A stretch of DNA of 64,000 bases from contig NZ_CP088149.1 of assembly GCF_002845275.2 (NCBI RefSeq), positions 845,501-909,500 on the forward strand, given 5' to 3'. Under the pieces are notes generated by a model. It did no database searches, had not been told where the DNA came from, and saw only the letters and a program-made list of their open reading frames with translations. This document shows positions 50,591-59,825 of the stretch, one piece after another. This stretch comes from Pseudomonas sp. S06B 330. GTDB lineage: Bacteria; Pseudomonadota; Gammaproteobacteria; Pseudomonadales; Pseudomonadaceae. The position numbers and the translations under genes were made by a program. Positions within the stretch are counted from its first letter, which is position 1, and each line of letters opens with the position of its first letter.

Positions 50591-52696
50591 GTGAACCCGG
50601 TAATCAAGAAATTCCAGTTCGGTCAATCGACCGTTACCCTCGAGACGGGCCGTATTGCTCGTCAAGCGTCCGGCGCCGTATTGGTCACCGTCGATAACGA
50701 TGTCACCGTACTGGTGACCGTGGTCGGTGCCAAACAGGCCGATCCAGGCAAAGGCTTCTTCCCCCTGTCCGTTCACTATCAGGAAAAGACCTACGCCGCC
50801 GGCAAGATCCCTGGTGGTTTCTTCAAGCGTGAAGGCCGTCCTTCCGAGAAAGAAACCCTGACCTCGCGTCTGATCGACCGTCCGATCCGTCCGCTGTTCC
50901 CAGAAGGCTTCATGAACGAAGTGCAGGTTGTCTGCACCGTCGTTTCCACCAGCAAGAAGACCGATCCGGACATCGCTGCGATGATCGGTACCTCGGCTGC
51001 CCTGGCAATCTCCGGCATTCCGTTTGAAGGCCCAATCGGCGCCGCGCGCGTTGCTTTCCACGAAAGCACCGGCTACCTGCTGAACCCGACTTACGAGCAA
51101 CTGGCCGCTTCGAGCCTGGACATGGTCGTTGCCGGTACCTCCGACGCCGTCCTGATGGTTGAATCGGAAGCCAAAGAGCTGACCGAAGACCAGATGCTGG
51201 GCGCTGTATTGTTCGCCCACGACGAATTCCAGGCTGTCATCCAGGCCGTCAAGGAGCTGGCTGCCGAAGCTGCCAAGCCTACCTGGAACTGGACTGCCAA
51301 GGCCGAGAACACCCCGCTGCTGAGCGCCATCCGTGGCGAATTCGGCGCAGCGGTTTCCGACGCTTACACCATCACCGTCAAGGCTGACCGTTACGCTCGC
51401 CTGGGCGAGCTGCGCGATCAAGCGATTGCCAAGTTCTCTGGTGAAGAAGGTCAGCCAGCGGCTTCCGAAGTCAAAGAGATCTTCGGCGAAATCGAATACC
51501 GCACCGTTCGCGAAAATATCGTTAACGGCAAGCCACGTATCGACGGCCGCGACACCAAGACTGTACGTCCGCTGAACATCGAAGTCGGCGTTCTGCCGAA
51601 GACTCACGGCTCGGCCCTGTTCACCCGTGGTGAAACTCAGGCCCTGGTTGTTGCCACCCTGGGTACTGCGCGTGACGCCCAGCTGCTGGACACCCTGGAA
51701 GGCGAGAAGAAAGACCCCTTCATGCTGCACTACAACTTCCCTCCGTTCTCGGTGGGCGAGTGTGGTCGCATGGGCGGTGCAGGTCGTCGCGAAATCGGTC
51801 ACGGCCGTCTGGCCCGTCGCTCGGTTCAGGCCATGCTGCCCGCTGCTGACGTGTTCCCGTACACCATCCGCGTTGTATCGGAAATCACCGAATCCAACGG
51901 TTCCAGCTCCATGGCTTCGGTCTGCGGTGCTTCCCTGGCCCTGATGGACGCCGGTGTACCCATGAAGGCGCCGGTTGCCGGTATCGCCATGGGTCTGGTT
52001 AAAGAAGGCGAGAAATTCGCTGTTCTGACCGACATCCTCGGTGACGAAGACCACCTGGGCGACATGGACTTCAAAGTAGCCGGTACCGCCAAAGGTGTTA
52101 CCGCGCTGCAGATGGACATCAAGATCAACGGCATCACCGAAGAGATCATGGAAATCGCCCTGGGCCAAGCCCTGGAAGCGCGCCTGAACATCCTCGGCCA
52201 GATGAACCAGATCATCGGTCAATCCCGTAGCGAACTGTCGGAAAATGCTCCGACCATGATCGCTATGAAGATCGACACCGACAAGATCCGTGATGTTATC
52301 GGTAAAGGCGGCGCGACCATTCGTGCCATCTGCGAAGAAACCAAGGCTTCGATCGACATCGAAGACGACGGCTCGATCAAGATCTTCGGTGAGACCAAAG
52401 ACGCTGCAGAAGCTGCTCGTCAGCGCGTTCTGAGCATCACTGCAGAAGCCGAGATCGGCAAGATCTACGTTGGTAAGGTCGAGCGCATCGTTGACTTCGG
52501 TGCCTTCGTTAACATCCTGCCGGGTAAAGACGGTCTGGTGCACATCTCCATGCTGAGCGATGCTCGCGTTGAGAAAGTGACCGACATTCTCAAAGAAGGT
52601 CAGGAAGTCGAAGTACTGGTACTGGACGTGGACAACCGCGGCCGTATCAAGCTGTCGATCAAAGACGTTGCTGCAGCCAAGGCATCCGGCGTCTAA
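50591..52696 (+). CDS. pnp: Polyribonucleotide nucleotidyltransferase (PNPase)
   Basis: 3'-5' exoribonuclease of the degradosome, 701 aa with a GTG start at 50591. Two RNase PH cores: N-half [20 protein letters not shown] with [12 protein letters not shown]-half [15 protein letters not shown] with [23 protein letters not shown] ([17 protein letters not shown]) and S1 ([22 protein letters not shown]) domains close it. All catalytic blocks are present. Confidence 0.98.
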   Translation: MNPVIKKFQFGQSTVTLETGRIARQASGAVLVTVDNDVTVLVTVVGAKQADPGKGFFPLSVHYQEKTYAAGKIPGGFFKREGRPSEKETLTSRLIDRPIRPLFPEGFMNEVQVVCTVVSTSKKTDPDIAAMIGTSAALAISGIPFEGPIGAARVAFHESTGYLLNPTYEQLAASSLDMVVAGTSDAVLMVESEAKELTEDQMLGAVLFAHDEFQAVIQAVKELAAEAAKPTWNWTAKAENTPLLSAIRGEFGAAVSDAYTITVKADRYARLGELRDQAIAKFSGEEGQPAASEVKEIFGEIEYRTVRENIVNGKPRIDGRDTKTVRPLNIEVGVLPKTHGSALFTRGETQALVVATLGTARDAQLLDTLEGEKKDPFMLHYNFPPFSVGECGRMGGAGRREIGHGRLARRSVQAMLPAADVFPYTIRVVSEITESNGSSSMASVCGASLALMDAGVPMKAPVAGIAMGLVKEGEKFAVLTDILGDEDHLGDMDFKVAGTAKGVTALQMDIKINGITEEIMEIALGQALEARLNILGQMNQIIGQSRSELSENAPTMIAMKIDTDKIRDVIGKGGATIRAICEETKASIDIEDDGSIKIFGETKDAAEAARQRVLSITAEAEIGKIYVGKVERIVDFGAFVNILPGKDGLVHISMLSDARVEKVTDILKEGQEVEVLVLDVDNRGRIKLSIKDVAAAKASGV

Positions 52697-52712
52697 GCGG
52701 GATGTGTTGAAG

Positions 52713-52739
52713 AAAAGGACCCCTCGGGGTCCTTTTTTT
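52713..52739 (+). terminator. Rho-independent terminator of pnp
   Basis: AAGGACCCC and GGGGTCCTT stem with a TC turn, followed by seven T residues. Confidence 0.93.
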
Positions 52740-52874
52740 ATGTCCGCCTACAATGTCCTTGCGGACTTGCATCTTGCACGCAAGATTTTGTCCGGGCTTG
52801 CAAATTGCATGATCGTGGAATTTGCAGTTGTTTATAACTCATTGATTTTTATGTGTTTTTTTATTGGCTAAAAC

Positions 52875-52890
52875 TGGCACAGGCCCTGCA
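52875..52890 (+). promoter_or_regulatory. Sigma-54 (RpoN) promoter of the BON-domain gene
   Basis: TGGCAC at -24 and CTGCA at -12, with the diagnostic GG-N10-GC spacing (GG at 52876-52877, GC at 52888-52889). It lies about 67 bases before the BON-domain ATG. Inverted repeats CTTGC/GCAAG (52773-52784) and TGCAA-A-TTGCA (52799-52809) upstream are candidate enhancer-binding sites. Confidence 0.85.
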
Positions 52891-52956
52891 ATAGTTTACA
52901 TACCCCTGCTGCCAGGACTTACGGCGCAGACTTTTCGAAAAACAGGAGTGTCTCGT

Positions 52957-53307
52957 ATGAAGAAGTTCGCTATTGCTGCTGCTACTGCCACCGCCCTGAC
53001 GCTGACTATGGCTAACGGGGCATTCGCCCAACAGCCTTCCCAGGCTCCGCTGACCGTTGCTGCCGGTGAAGTGGAACAGGTAACAGAAGCGACGTCCGAC
53101 ACTTGGATCACCACTAAGGTCAAAGCTGACCTGATGACCGAGAAAGGCATTCCAGGCACTGACATTGAGGTCGAGACCAACAAAGGTGTGGTTTCTCTGT
53201 CTTCGAAGGTTTCCGTGAGTGATTCGCAGAAAGATGTAGCCGTGGCCATCGCCAAGAAGATCAAAGGCGTGAAAGCTGTGTCTGCTGATGGTCTGAAGGC
53301 TAACTAA
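52957..53307 (+). CDS. Periplasmic BON-domain protein
   Basis: 116 aa from ATG 52957 (CAGGAG upstream). Signal peptide MKKFAIAAATATALTLTM ends in AFA before QQP. The single BON domain is TWITTKVKADLMTEKGIPG...VEVETNKGVVSLSSKVSVS...AKKIKGVKAVSADGLK, as in OsmY-type phospholipid-binding proteins. One domain rather than OsmY's two. The sigma-54 promoter links it to an unknown activator; stress or envelope role is inferred. Confidence 0.9.
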   Translation: MKKFAIAAATATALTLTMANGAFAQQPSQAPLTVAAGEVEQVTEATSDTWITTKVKADLMTEKGIPGTDIEVETNKGVVSLSSKVSVSDSQKDVAVAIAKKIKGVKAVSADGLKAN

Positions 53308-53376
53308 GACGTCGTTGTCCCGACTCGCTGACCTTCACAGGTTCATGCGAAAGACCAAAAGGATTTGGTCACCCAA

Positions 53377-53407
53377 AGCCCCGGCACTGGTTGCCGGGGC
53401 TGCTTTT
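53377..53407 (+). terminator. Terminator of the BON-domain gene
   Basis: AGCCCCGGCA and TGCCGGGGCT form a perfect 10-bp stem with a five-base loop, followed by GCTTTT. Confidence 0.88.
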
Positions 53408-53483
53408 GTGAGTGCAGCCGTCTTGCTTGCTTTTTGATCAGTAAGGCTGAATCAACTATTAGCAAGCACTGACCCAGTCGGCG

Positions 53484-56426
53484 TTACTCGGCATCCAGAT
53501 GCATCGGTGTGATTACCCGACCATCGCTTTCAGCCTGCCCCAGGCTGGCATCAATGAAATACACCCGGTCGTCTTCGAGTTTCGCTTTATCGACTAGATA
53601 GTCCTTGATGCTGCTGGCCCGAGCTTGCCCCAATTGACGCAAGAGCAAGGGGCTCTCACCCCACGACTTAAGCACCGCATCGCGCAATTGATTACTGCGC
53701 TGCTCGCGGTCCAATTGTTCCCACTCAGCCGGTGGCTGTTGCTTCATTCGCGTGCGGTAGATGCCTTCAAGCATCGCTGGCTTGTCGCCATCGGGTACTT
53801 TCAGGTCTGACGCTTGCGCGGGAACCTTGTCACCACGCCGCTGCAGGATCTTGTAGTAAGTGCTCTGGTATTCACGCTCCAGACGCTGCTGGGCAATCAA
53901 CGGCCCATCACTGCTCTGGGCGCTGGTGCCTTCGATTTCCAGGCGCAGGGCAGGGCGCTCCTTGAGCGCAGCGGCGAGTTTATCCAGAGCGCTCTGGGCG
54001 TCTGGCGCCAGGTCGCTGGAGCCAGCGGCGAAGGACACGCTGCCCAGGTCCTGGGCATCACCACCAGTAATCAAGCCGCCGATGAACTTGAACGGCGCTT
54101 GGGCCGCGCGCAATACCAGGTTGCGCAGCGTTTGCCAGACAATTGGCATGACGCTGAACTGCGGGTCATTCAAATTACCGGTGACCGGCAGTTCGATGGA
54201 GATCTTGCCCTCGGTATCTTTGAGCAAGGCCACTGCCAGACGGATCGGTAGGTCTACCGCATCCGGACTGTCGACTTTCTCGCCCAGTTGCAGTTGCTCC
54301 ACCACCACCTTGTTCTCTGCCTTGAGCTGGCCTTGGGTGATGATGTAGTGCAGATCGATGTTCAGGCGGCCCTTACGGATGCGGAAGCCGGCGAACTTGC
54401 CTGAGTAAGGGGTCAGGGTGGTCAGCTCGACACGTTTGAAGCTGGTGGCGATATCCAGGCTGGCCATCGGGTCGAAGGGGTTCAGTGCGCCTTTGATGGT
54501 CACTGGCGCATAGCGATCGACCTTGCCCTTGATATCGACCTTGGCCGGTTTGGGCTGACGGTTGTCGATGGTGCCAATCTGTCCATTGAGCTGCTGAATG
54601 GCGGTGGCGAAGTTTGGTGTCAGGCTGAAGTCGGCGAAGTTTGCCGAGCCGTCGTTGATATCGATGGCACCGATGCGTACTCCCAAAGGTTTCTCGCTGC
54701 TGGCCGCAGGCTTGGCTTTGGCTTGGGATTGCGCTGTGGCTGGCTGCGGGATCAGCAAGTCATCGATGTTGGTGGTACGGTCTTCGTTGATCATGAAACG
54801 CGCGTACGGCTGCTTGAGGCTGACCTTGCCGATGCTCAGGGCATCCCCGTGACGATAGGACACGTTATCCAGGTTCAACTGCTGCCATTTGACGAAGTCA
54901 CGGTCCTTGATGGTGTCCAGGGTGTGCAACTGATTGACCTGAGCCTTGCCTTCAATGCTGAAGGCCAGGGGGTCAACGTTGCTGAGGTTGACCTTGAGGT
55001 CGCTGCCCAGCATGCCACTGCGCAGCTCCAGGCGGATGTACGGAGTGATATAGGCCTGAGCAACACGCAAGTCGATGTCCTGGGTGCTGACGTTGAGCTT
55101 GGCGGTAATAGGTGCCAGGTTGACTTCACCGGCAGCCTGCAGCTTGCCTTGCTTGCCCACACCGGTATCGAGCTTGAGGGTAAAAGGTGATTGATTGAGG
55201 CTGTCGAAATTCTGCAAGTCGAGGTTCAGTGGGCCGACATCCAGCGCTACTGGTTCTTTCTGTGAACGGTCGGCCAGGTGCACTTGATAGTTGCGCAACT
55301 GGACGTCCTTGAGCAGGACTTGCCAAGGTTTATCCGGTTCGGCGGAAGCCACCTGTTCCTTTTCCTTGGTGTCTGGCTCGGCGGCGGCAGGCTCGGCCTT
55401 TTCTTTCGGAGTGGCTTTGGCCGGCTGGCTGGCAAACAGCTTTTGCCAGTCGAGTTGGCCATCTGCCTCCACTGCTGCCCAGGTTTCCAGCTTGTCGCTG
55501 CGGATCTTGCCGACAGTGACCAGTTGTTTGGCCAGGTCTATCGAGGTTTCGCTGACGTCCAGGCGGGCCAGCCGCGCCAGTGGGCGGCCATCCGGCGCCT
55601 TGATGGCAAAGGGGGCGATGCTGATCGAAGTGTTGTCGAGCAGTAGCTCGGTTTGCTTGGACAGGTTCAGCTTGTAATGGGTGTCGAGGTTAACCACACC
55701 CTCTTCAAGCACCAGCGGCACCGCATCGCGGACATAAGGCCAGAATGCCTTCATCTTGCCGTCGGTGATTTTCAGGGTGCCTTCAGACGCGAGCGGGATC
55801 ACACTGAAACTACCGCTCCAGTCGACACGGCCGCCACCGGGGCCAATCGCGACCAAGGTCATGTCCGTGCTGTCGTCGGGTAGGGTGCTGAGGTTCTTCA
55901 GCTCCAGGTTCATTGAGTCGTACAGGAACTCGATCGGCTCACTTGGGCGCAGGTCCTCGAAGTGCAGGTAGCCTTCAATGAGTTTGATGCTGGCGATTCG
56001 CACCGGGAACGGATCACTTGGCGGCTCGTCGGCTTTCGCTTCGCTGGGGGGGAGCTTGAACAGTTGTGCCAGGTTCAGGCTGCCGTCCTTGGCGAACAGC
56101 AGCTCAGTACGCGGTTTCTCCAACTCGACGCCTGCCAAGTGCAGGGCGCCGCTCCACAGGCTGTCGAGCTGCAGGTTGGCGTACAGACGTTCAAAGCCAA
56201 TCTGCTCCTTGCCTGGCTCGCCAATCTGCAGCCCCCACAGGGTTAGTTCAAGGCTGAACGGGTTGAGCTCGATACGCTGCAAGTGCGCGGGCACTGTGGC
56301 GTAGTTGGCCAATTGCTGGTTGGCGATACGCAGGGCAACCCCTGGGAGAATCAGAAAGCCAAGCAGGCTGTACAAGGCCAATGCGGCCAACATGGCGCCG
56401 AGGGCGCGTTTCAATCCTTTGGGCAT
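53484..56426 (-). CDS. AsmA-like DUF748 protein with OmpA-like C-terminus
   Basis: Very large envelope protein, 980 aa from ATG 56426 (a GTG at 56471 would add 15). A single N-terminal membrane anchor (about 10-32, LGAMLAALALYSLLGFLILPG) is followed by a long beta-rich, AsmA-like DUF748 region (to about 740) and a Lys/Ala/Glu/Pro-rich insert at about 345-375. The C-terminal part from about 775 contains SVSFAAGSSDLAPDAQSALDKLAAALKERPALRLEIEG, which resembles an OmpA peptidoglycan-associated fold. AsmA-family proteins are implicated in inter-membrane lipid transport, so a bridge or anchor role is inferred. No operon partner visible. Confidence 0.82.
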   Translation of the reverse strand: MPKGLKRALGAMLAALALYSLLGFLILPGVALRIANQQLANYATVPAHLQRIELNPFSLELTLWGLQIGEPGKEQIGFERLYANLQLDSLWSGALHLAGVELEKPRTELLFAKDGSLNLAQLFKLPPSEAKADEPPSDPFPVRIASIKLIEGYLHFEDLRPSEPIEFLYDSMNLELKNLSTLPDDSTDMTLVAIGPGGGRVDWSGSFSVIPLASEGTLKITDGKMKAFWPYVRDAVPLVLEEGVVNLDTHYKLNLSKQTELLLDNTSISIAPFAIKAPDGRPLARLARLDVSETSIDLAKQLVTVGKIRSDKLETWAAVEADGQLDWQKLFASQPAKATPKEKAEPAAAEPDTKEKEQVASAEPDKPWQVLLKDVQLRNYQVHLADRSQKEPVALDVGPLNLDLQNFDSLNQSPFTLKLDTGVGKQGKLQAAGEVNLAPITAKLNVSTQDIDLRVAQAYITPYIRLELRSGMLGSDLKVNLSNVDPLAFSIEGKAQVNQLHTLDTIKDRDFVKWQQLNLDNVSYRHGDALSIGKVSLKQPYARFMINEDRTTNIDDLLIPQPATAQSQAKAKPAASSEKPLGVRIGAIDINDGSANFADFSLTPNFATAIQQLNGQIGTIDNRQPKPAKVDIKGKVDRYAPVTIKGALNPFDPMASLDIATSFKRVELTTLTPYSGKFAGFRIRKGRLNIDLHYIITQGQLKAENKVVVEQLQLGEKVDSPDAVDLPIRLAVALLKDTEGKISIELPVTGNLNDPQFSVMPIVWQTLRNLVLRAAQAPFKFIGGLITGGDAQDLGSVSFAAGSSDLAPDAQSALDKLAAALKERPALRLEIEGTSAQSSDGPLIAQQRLEREYQSTYYKILQRRGDKVPAQASDLKVPDGDKPAMLEGIYRTRMKQQPPAEWEQLDREQRSNQLRDAVLKSWGESPLLLRQLGQARASSIKDYLVDKAKLEDDRVYFIDASLGQAESDGRVITPMHLDAE

Positions 56427-56517
56427 GTGCGGCGTCGTCTGTCTAAAACGGAAGAGCTTGGAGTATGGCACGTAAAATCGGTTCCGAAGAAAGCTCAGAA
56501 AGTGCCGGTTTTTTGAT

Positions 56518-57534
56518 TCAGAGCTGGAGAATCAAGGTCTTGAGCGGTGGTTGGCCATCCTGCGACGGAAAGTCGCTGGCCGGTTTGAGTACCTGCCAGT
56601 CGCGTACCGGGCGTCCAGTTTTTTCGGCACAGCGCAAGACTTGCTCGCGCCAATCGTCGAGGCTGACCTTGGCCAGGTTGTTACAGCAGATCAGTACACC
56701 GTCCTCGGCCGTACTGAGCAGGGCCGGTTTCAACAGGCTCTGGTAGTCGCGCAGCAGGTCGACAGTGCCGAAGGCACTCTTGGCCCAGGCGGGTGGATCG
56801 AGAAACACCAGGTCGAACTGACGCTGTTCCAAGCGCGGGTACGGCGGCAGTTTATGGCCGCGGCGCTGGCTGATAGGCAGACCGGCAAACTGGCGAATCG
56901 CGGGAAAATAATCGGACTGGATGAATTGCATCGGCAGCAGCTGTGGGTTGAGGGCATTGTTTTCCTTGCCCACCGCCAAGTTGCCGTCGGCGAAATCCAG
57001 ATTGCACACTTCACGGGCGCCGCCCGCCGCGGCGCTGAGGCCGACACCGCAGGTATAGGCAAACAGGTTGAGTACGCTTTTACCGGCGCTGTGCTGCTTG
57101 ACCCAACCGCGGGCGTTGCGCAGATCGAGAAACAGCAGTGGGTCCTGCCCGGCGTGACGGCCACGAACACGGTAGTTCAGCCCCCACTCATGGCCGACTT
57201 GATCAGCCAAGGCCATTTCGCTGGCCTGGTATACCGGGTCACGCCGATCAATGCGGCTATTGCCCTGGGATCGGTCGTTGTAGACCAGCAGCAGCTCAAG
57301 GCCCAATTGCGCTTCGATCAGTGCGTGCAGTTCAATCAGGGCGCTGGTTTCAAGGGTTTGGTGGAAGCTCTGCACCAACAGCTGCGGGCCGTAACGGTCA
57401 ACGGTCAGGCCGCTGGCGCCCTCTTGGCTGCCATGGAACAGGCGATAGCAGTCGGTGCCTTGGGCATGCAGTTCGGCGATAAGGCCCTGGCGGGCGTCGA
57501 GGGCGGCGCGCAGCGCCTGATTCAAGAGGGACAT
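56518..57534 (-). CDS. RlmI-like class I rRNA methyltransferase
   Basis: SAM-dependent methyltransferase, 338 aa. The AdoMet motif is SVLNLFAYTCGVGLSAAAGGA, and the catalytic-proline motif is FDLVFLDPPAWAKSAFG. An N-terminal part of about 150 residues contains LTVDRYGPQLLVQSF, LLVYNDRSQGNSRIDRRD. This resembles 23S rRNA (cytosine-C5) methyltransferases of the RlmI/RlmK type, but the PUA domain seen in RlmI is not evident. Exact target unknown. Confidence 0.82.
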   Translation of the reverse strand: MSLLNQALRAALDARQGLIAELHAQGTDCYRLFHGSQEGASGLTVDRYGPQLLVQSFHQTLETSALIELHALIEAQLGLELLLVYNDRSQGNSRIDRRDPVYQASEMALADQVGHEWGLNYRVRGRHAGQDPLLFLDLRNARGWVKQHSAGKSVLNLFAYTCGVGLSAAAGGAREVCNLDFADGNLAVGKENNALNPQLLPMQFIQSDYFPAIRQFAGLPISQRRGHKLPPYPRLEQRQFDLVFLDPPAWAKSAFGTVDLLRDYQSLLKPALLSTAEDGVLICCNNLAKVSLDDWREQVLRCAEKTGRPVRDWQVLKPASDFPSQDGQPPLKTLILQL

Positions 57535-57582
57535 GCACGTGGCCTTGGTTTGCGGACGTGCAGTTTATCAGTTCAAGCCTGC

Positions 57583-57605
57583 GGAGGGGCCGTTGTGGCC
57601 CCTCC
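57583..57605 (-). terminator. Inverted repeat between the thiolase and methyltransferase genes
   Basis: GGAGGGGCC and GGCCCCTCC form a 9-bp stem with GTTGT loop. No T-run on either side, so termination is uncertain. Confidence 0.5.
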
Positions 57606-57613
57606 AGCGGTGA

Positions 57614-58792
57614 TCAGCGTTCGATCGCCAGGGCAACGCCTTGACCGCCACCGATGCACAGTGTGGCCAGGCCTTTGCTGACGTCACGTTTGATCATTTC
57701 GTGCAGCAGGGTTACCAGTACGCGGCAGCCCGAGGCACCGATTGGGTGGCCAAGGGCGATGGCGCCGCCGTTGACGTTCACCTTGCTGGCGTCCCAGCCC
57801 AGCTCCTTGCCTACCGAGAGGGCTTGAGCGGCGAACGCCTCGTTGGCTTCGATCAGGTCCAGGTCGGCCAGGTCCCAGCCGGCTTTTTCCAGGCAGCGGC
57901 GAGTCGCGCTGACCGGGCCGATACCCATGATCGCTGGGTCGACGCCGGCATTAGCGTAGGCTTTGATTCGTGCCAGAATCGGCAGCCCCAACTGCTGGGC
58001 CTTGGCGGCACTCATCAGCATCACTGCGGCGGCGCCGTCGTTGAGCGACGAGGCGTTACCGGCAGTGACGGTACCGTCTTTCTTGAAGGCGGGTTTGAGC
58101 TTGCCCAGCGACTCGGCGGTCGTACCTGCACGCGGTTGTTCGTCGGTGGCGAAGGCAACCGGGTCGCCCTTGCGCTGTGGTATCAGGATCGGCGTGATTT
58201 CTTCGACGAAGCGCCGTGCTTCAATGGCGGCGACGGCCTTTTGCTGCGAGGCGGCGGCAAAGGCATCCTGTTGTTCACGGCTGATGCTGTACTTCTCTAC
58301 CAGGTTCTCGGCAGTAATACCCATGTGATAGTCGTTGAAGGCATCCCACAGACCGTCGCTGATCATGCTGTCGATCAACGTGCTGTGGCCCATGCGCAAG
58401 CCGGTGCGGGCGCCGGGCATCACGTAGTTGGCCAAGCTCATGTTTTCCTGGCCGCCAGCAATGATCACCTCGGCATCGCCGCAGCGGATCGCCTGGGTAG
58501 CCAGATGCAATGCCTTAAGGCCCGAGCCGCAGACCTTGTTCAGGGTCATTGCCGGTACGGCGTGAGGCAGGCCGGCCTTGATTGCTGCCTGGCGCGCGGG
58601 GTTTTGTCCGGCACCTGCGGTCAGCACCTGGCCGAGGATGACTTCATCGACCAGCTCGGCGTCAACGCCGGTCAGGGTCAGCAGTTGGCGAATCACCGCC
58701 GCGCCGAGGTCGACGGCGGGAATGTTGGCCAGCGCTCCTTGGTAGCTACCGACAGCGGTTCGGGTGGCGGCAACGATAACGACATCTTGCAT
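57614..58792 (-). CDS. Acetyl-CoA C-acetyltransferase (thiolase)
   Basis: Condenses or cleaves acetoacetyl-CoA, 392 aa from ATG 58792. Active-site Cys motif [15 protein letters not shown], and C-terminal [16 protein letters not shown] (His) and [13 protein letters not shown] (Cys). The length fits the AtoB/PhaA-type biosynthetic thiolases. Same strand as the acs gene, but an oxygenase-family gene lies between. Confidence 0.94.
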   Translation of the reverse strand: MQDVVIVAATRTAVGSYQGALANIPAVDLGAAVIRQLLTLTGVDAELVDEVILGQVLTAGAGQNPARQAAIKAGLPHAVPAMTLNKVCGSGLKALHLATQAIRCGDAEVIIAGGQENMSLANYVMPGARTGLRMGHSTLIDSMISDGLWDAFNDYHMGITAENLVEKYSISREQQDAFAAASQQKAVAAIEARRFVEEITPILIPQRKGDPVAFATDEQPRAGTTAESLGKLKPAFKKDGTVTAGNASSLNDGAAAVMLMSAAKAQQLGLPILARIKAYANAGVDPAIMGIGPVSATRRCLEKAGWDLADLDLIEANEAFAAQALSVGKELGWDASKVNVNGGAIALGHPIGASGCRVLVTLLHEMIKRDVSKGLATLCIGGGQGVALAIER

Positions 58793-58919
58793 GGCGCGGG
58801 TCCTCACTCTTATTCGATTTGGTGTCAGAACAGCACAGGCTCCCAAGCGAGCCTTGATAGATCAGCATGGTGGCATAGATGCCCAGGCGTCTGCCAATGG
58901 CGAACGGCTCGGTCGCGTA

Positions 58920-59789
58920 TCAGCTGATGCCCATGCGCCGCCGCGCTCGATGCGCCGAGCCATCGCGCATGGCCCAGCGTAGTACCGGGGCAGTGCTGTG
59001 GATACCCAGGCGAATCAGGCGCCGCTGCAAGGGCGATTGCTGCAGTTCGAGCAGGTCGCTCGCCCAATCAGGCAACAGGTCGATACCCGCCCGCAACATC
59101 AGGCTGCCCACGGGCTGGGCCAGACGGCTTGGCGCCGGTGCATCGAGGAGTACCTGCACCACCTCATGGCTGCGCTGATCACAGTGCAACTGTGGGCGCA
59201 TGGCCTGCAGGTAATCGGCTATCTGTTGGCGTGAGCGTGGCACGTTACGGGCCCCCAGACGCTCGGCGATCAGGGCGATTTCGGCGTAGTAGGCATCCTG
59301 CTCGGCGAGGGACAGGTTCGGGTCGCGGTAACGTAGATGGGCGGCCAGAAAACTGCTGACTTCAGCCACATGAACCCAGGTCAACAGATCAGGATCGCTG
59401 GCGGCGTAAGGACGGCCATCAGCAGCGTTGCCAACCACTTGAAGGTGAATGGTGCGGACTTTTTCGATCAGCCAGTTAGCGTCGCGAGTGGAACCGAAGG
59501 TGGTGCCGGAGATGAATTGGCTGGTGCGGCGCAGACGGCCGAGCAAGTCCTGGCGAAAGTTGGAGTGGTCCCAGACCCCGGCCAAGGCCAAGGGATGCAG
59601 CAGTTGCAAAAGCAGGGCACTGATACCGCCCACCAGCATACTCGGAAAGTCGCCGTGTACACGCCAACTGATGCTCTGTGGGCCGAACAGACCGGGATCG
59701 CCCTTGGGTGTTTCCAGATCAAGCTGACCCAGGGACAAGCCGGTGAGGCTCATCACCTGAGTTTCGATACGGCGGCGAATCGTTTCCAT
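58920..59789 (-). CDS. MpaB-family oxygenase-like protein (DUF2236)
   Basis: 289 aa. The sequence GDFPSMLVGGISALLLQLLHPLALAGVWDHSNFRQDLLGRLRRTSQFISGTTFG and LTWVHVAEVSSFLAA shows the DUF2236/MpaB signature, with His residues that bind haem b in characterised latex-clearing relatives. Substrate here unknown. It starts 37 bases after the acs stop, on the same strand, so may be co-transcribed with acs. Confidence 0.8.
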   Translation of the reverse strand: METIRRRIETQVMSLTGLSLGQLDLETPKGDPGLFGPQSISWRVHGDFPSMLVGGISALLLQLLHPLALAGVWDHSNFRQDLLGRLRRTSQFISGTTFGSTRDANWLIEKVRTIHLQVVGNAADGRPYAASDPDLLTWVHVAEVSSFLAAHLRYRDPNLSLAEQDAYYAEIALIAERLGARNVPRSRQQIADYLQAMRPQLHCDQRSHEVVQVLLDAPAPSRLAQPVGSLMLRAGIDLLPDWASDLLELQQSPLQRRLIRLGIHSTAPVLRWAMRDGSAHRARRRMGIS

Positions 59790-59825
59790 GGCTACCTTGA
59801 TACTGGCAGCCGTTGGCGCTGCCGG

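Noticed and set aside
52668..52871. 67-codon frame after pnp
   Set aside because: It starts inside pnp and crosses a strong terminator.
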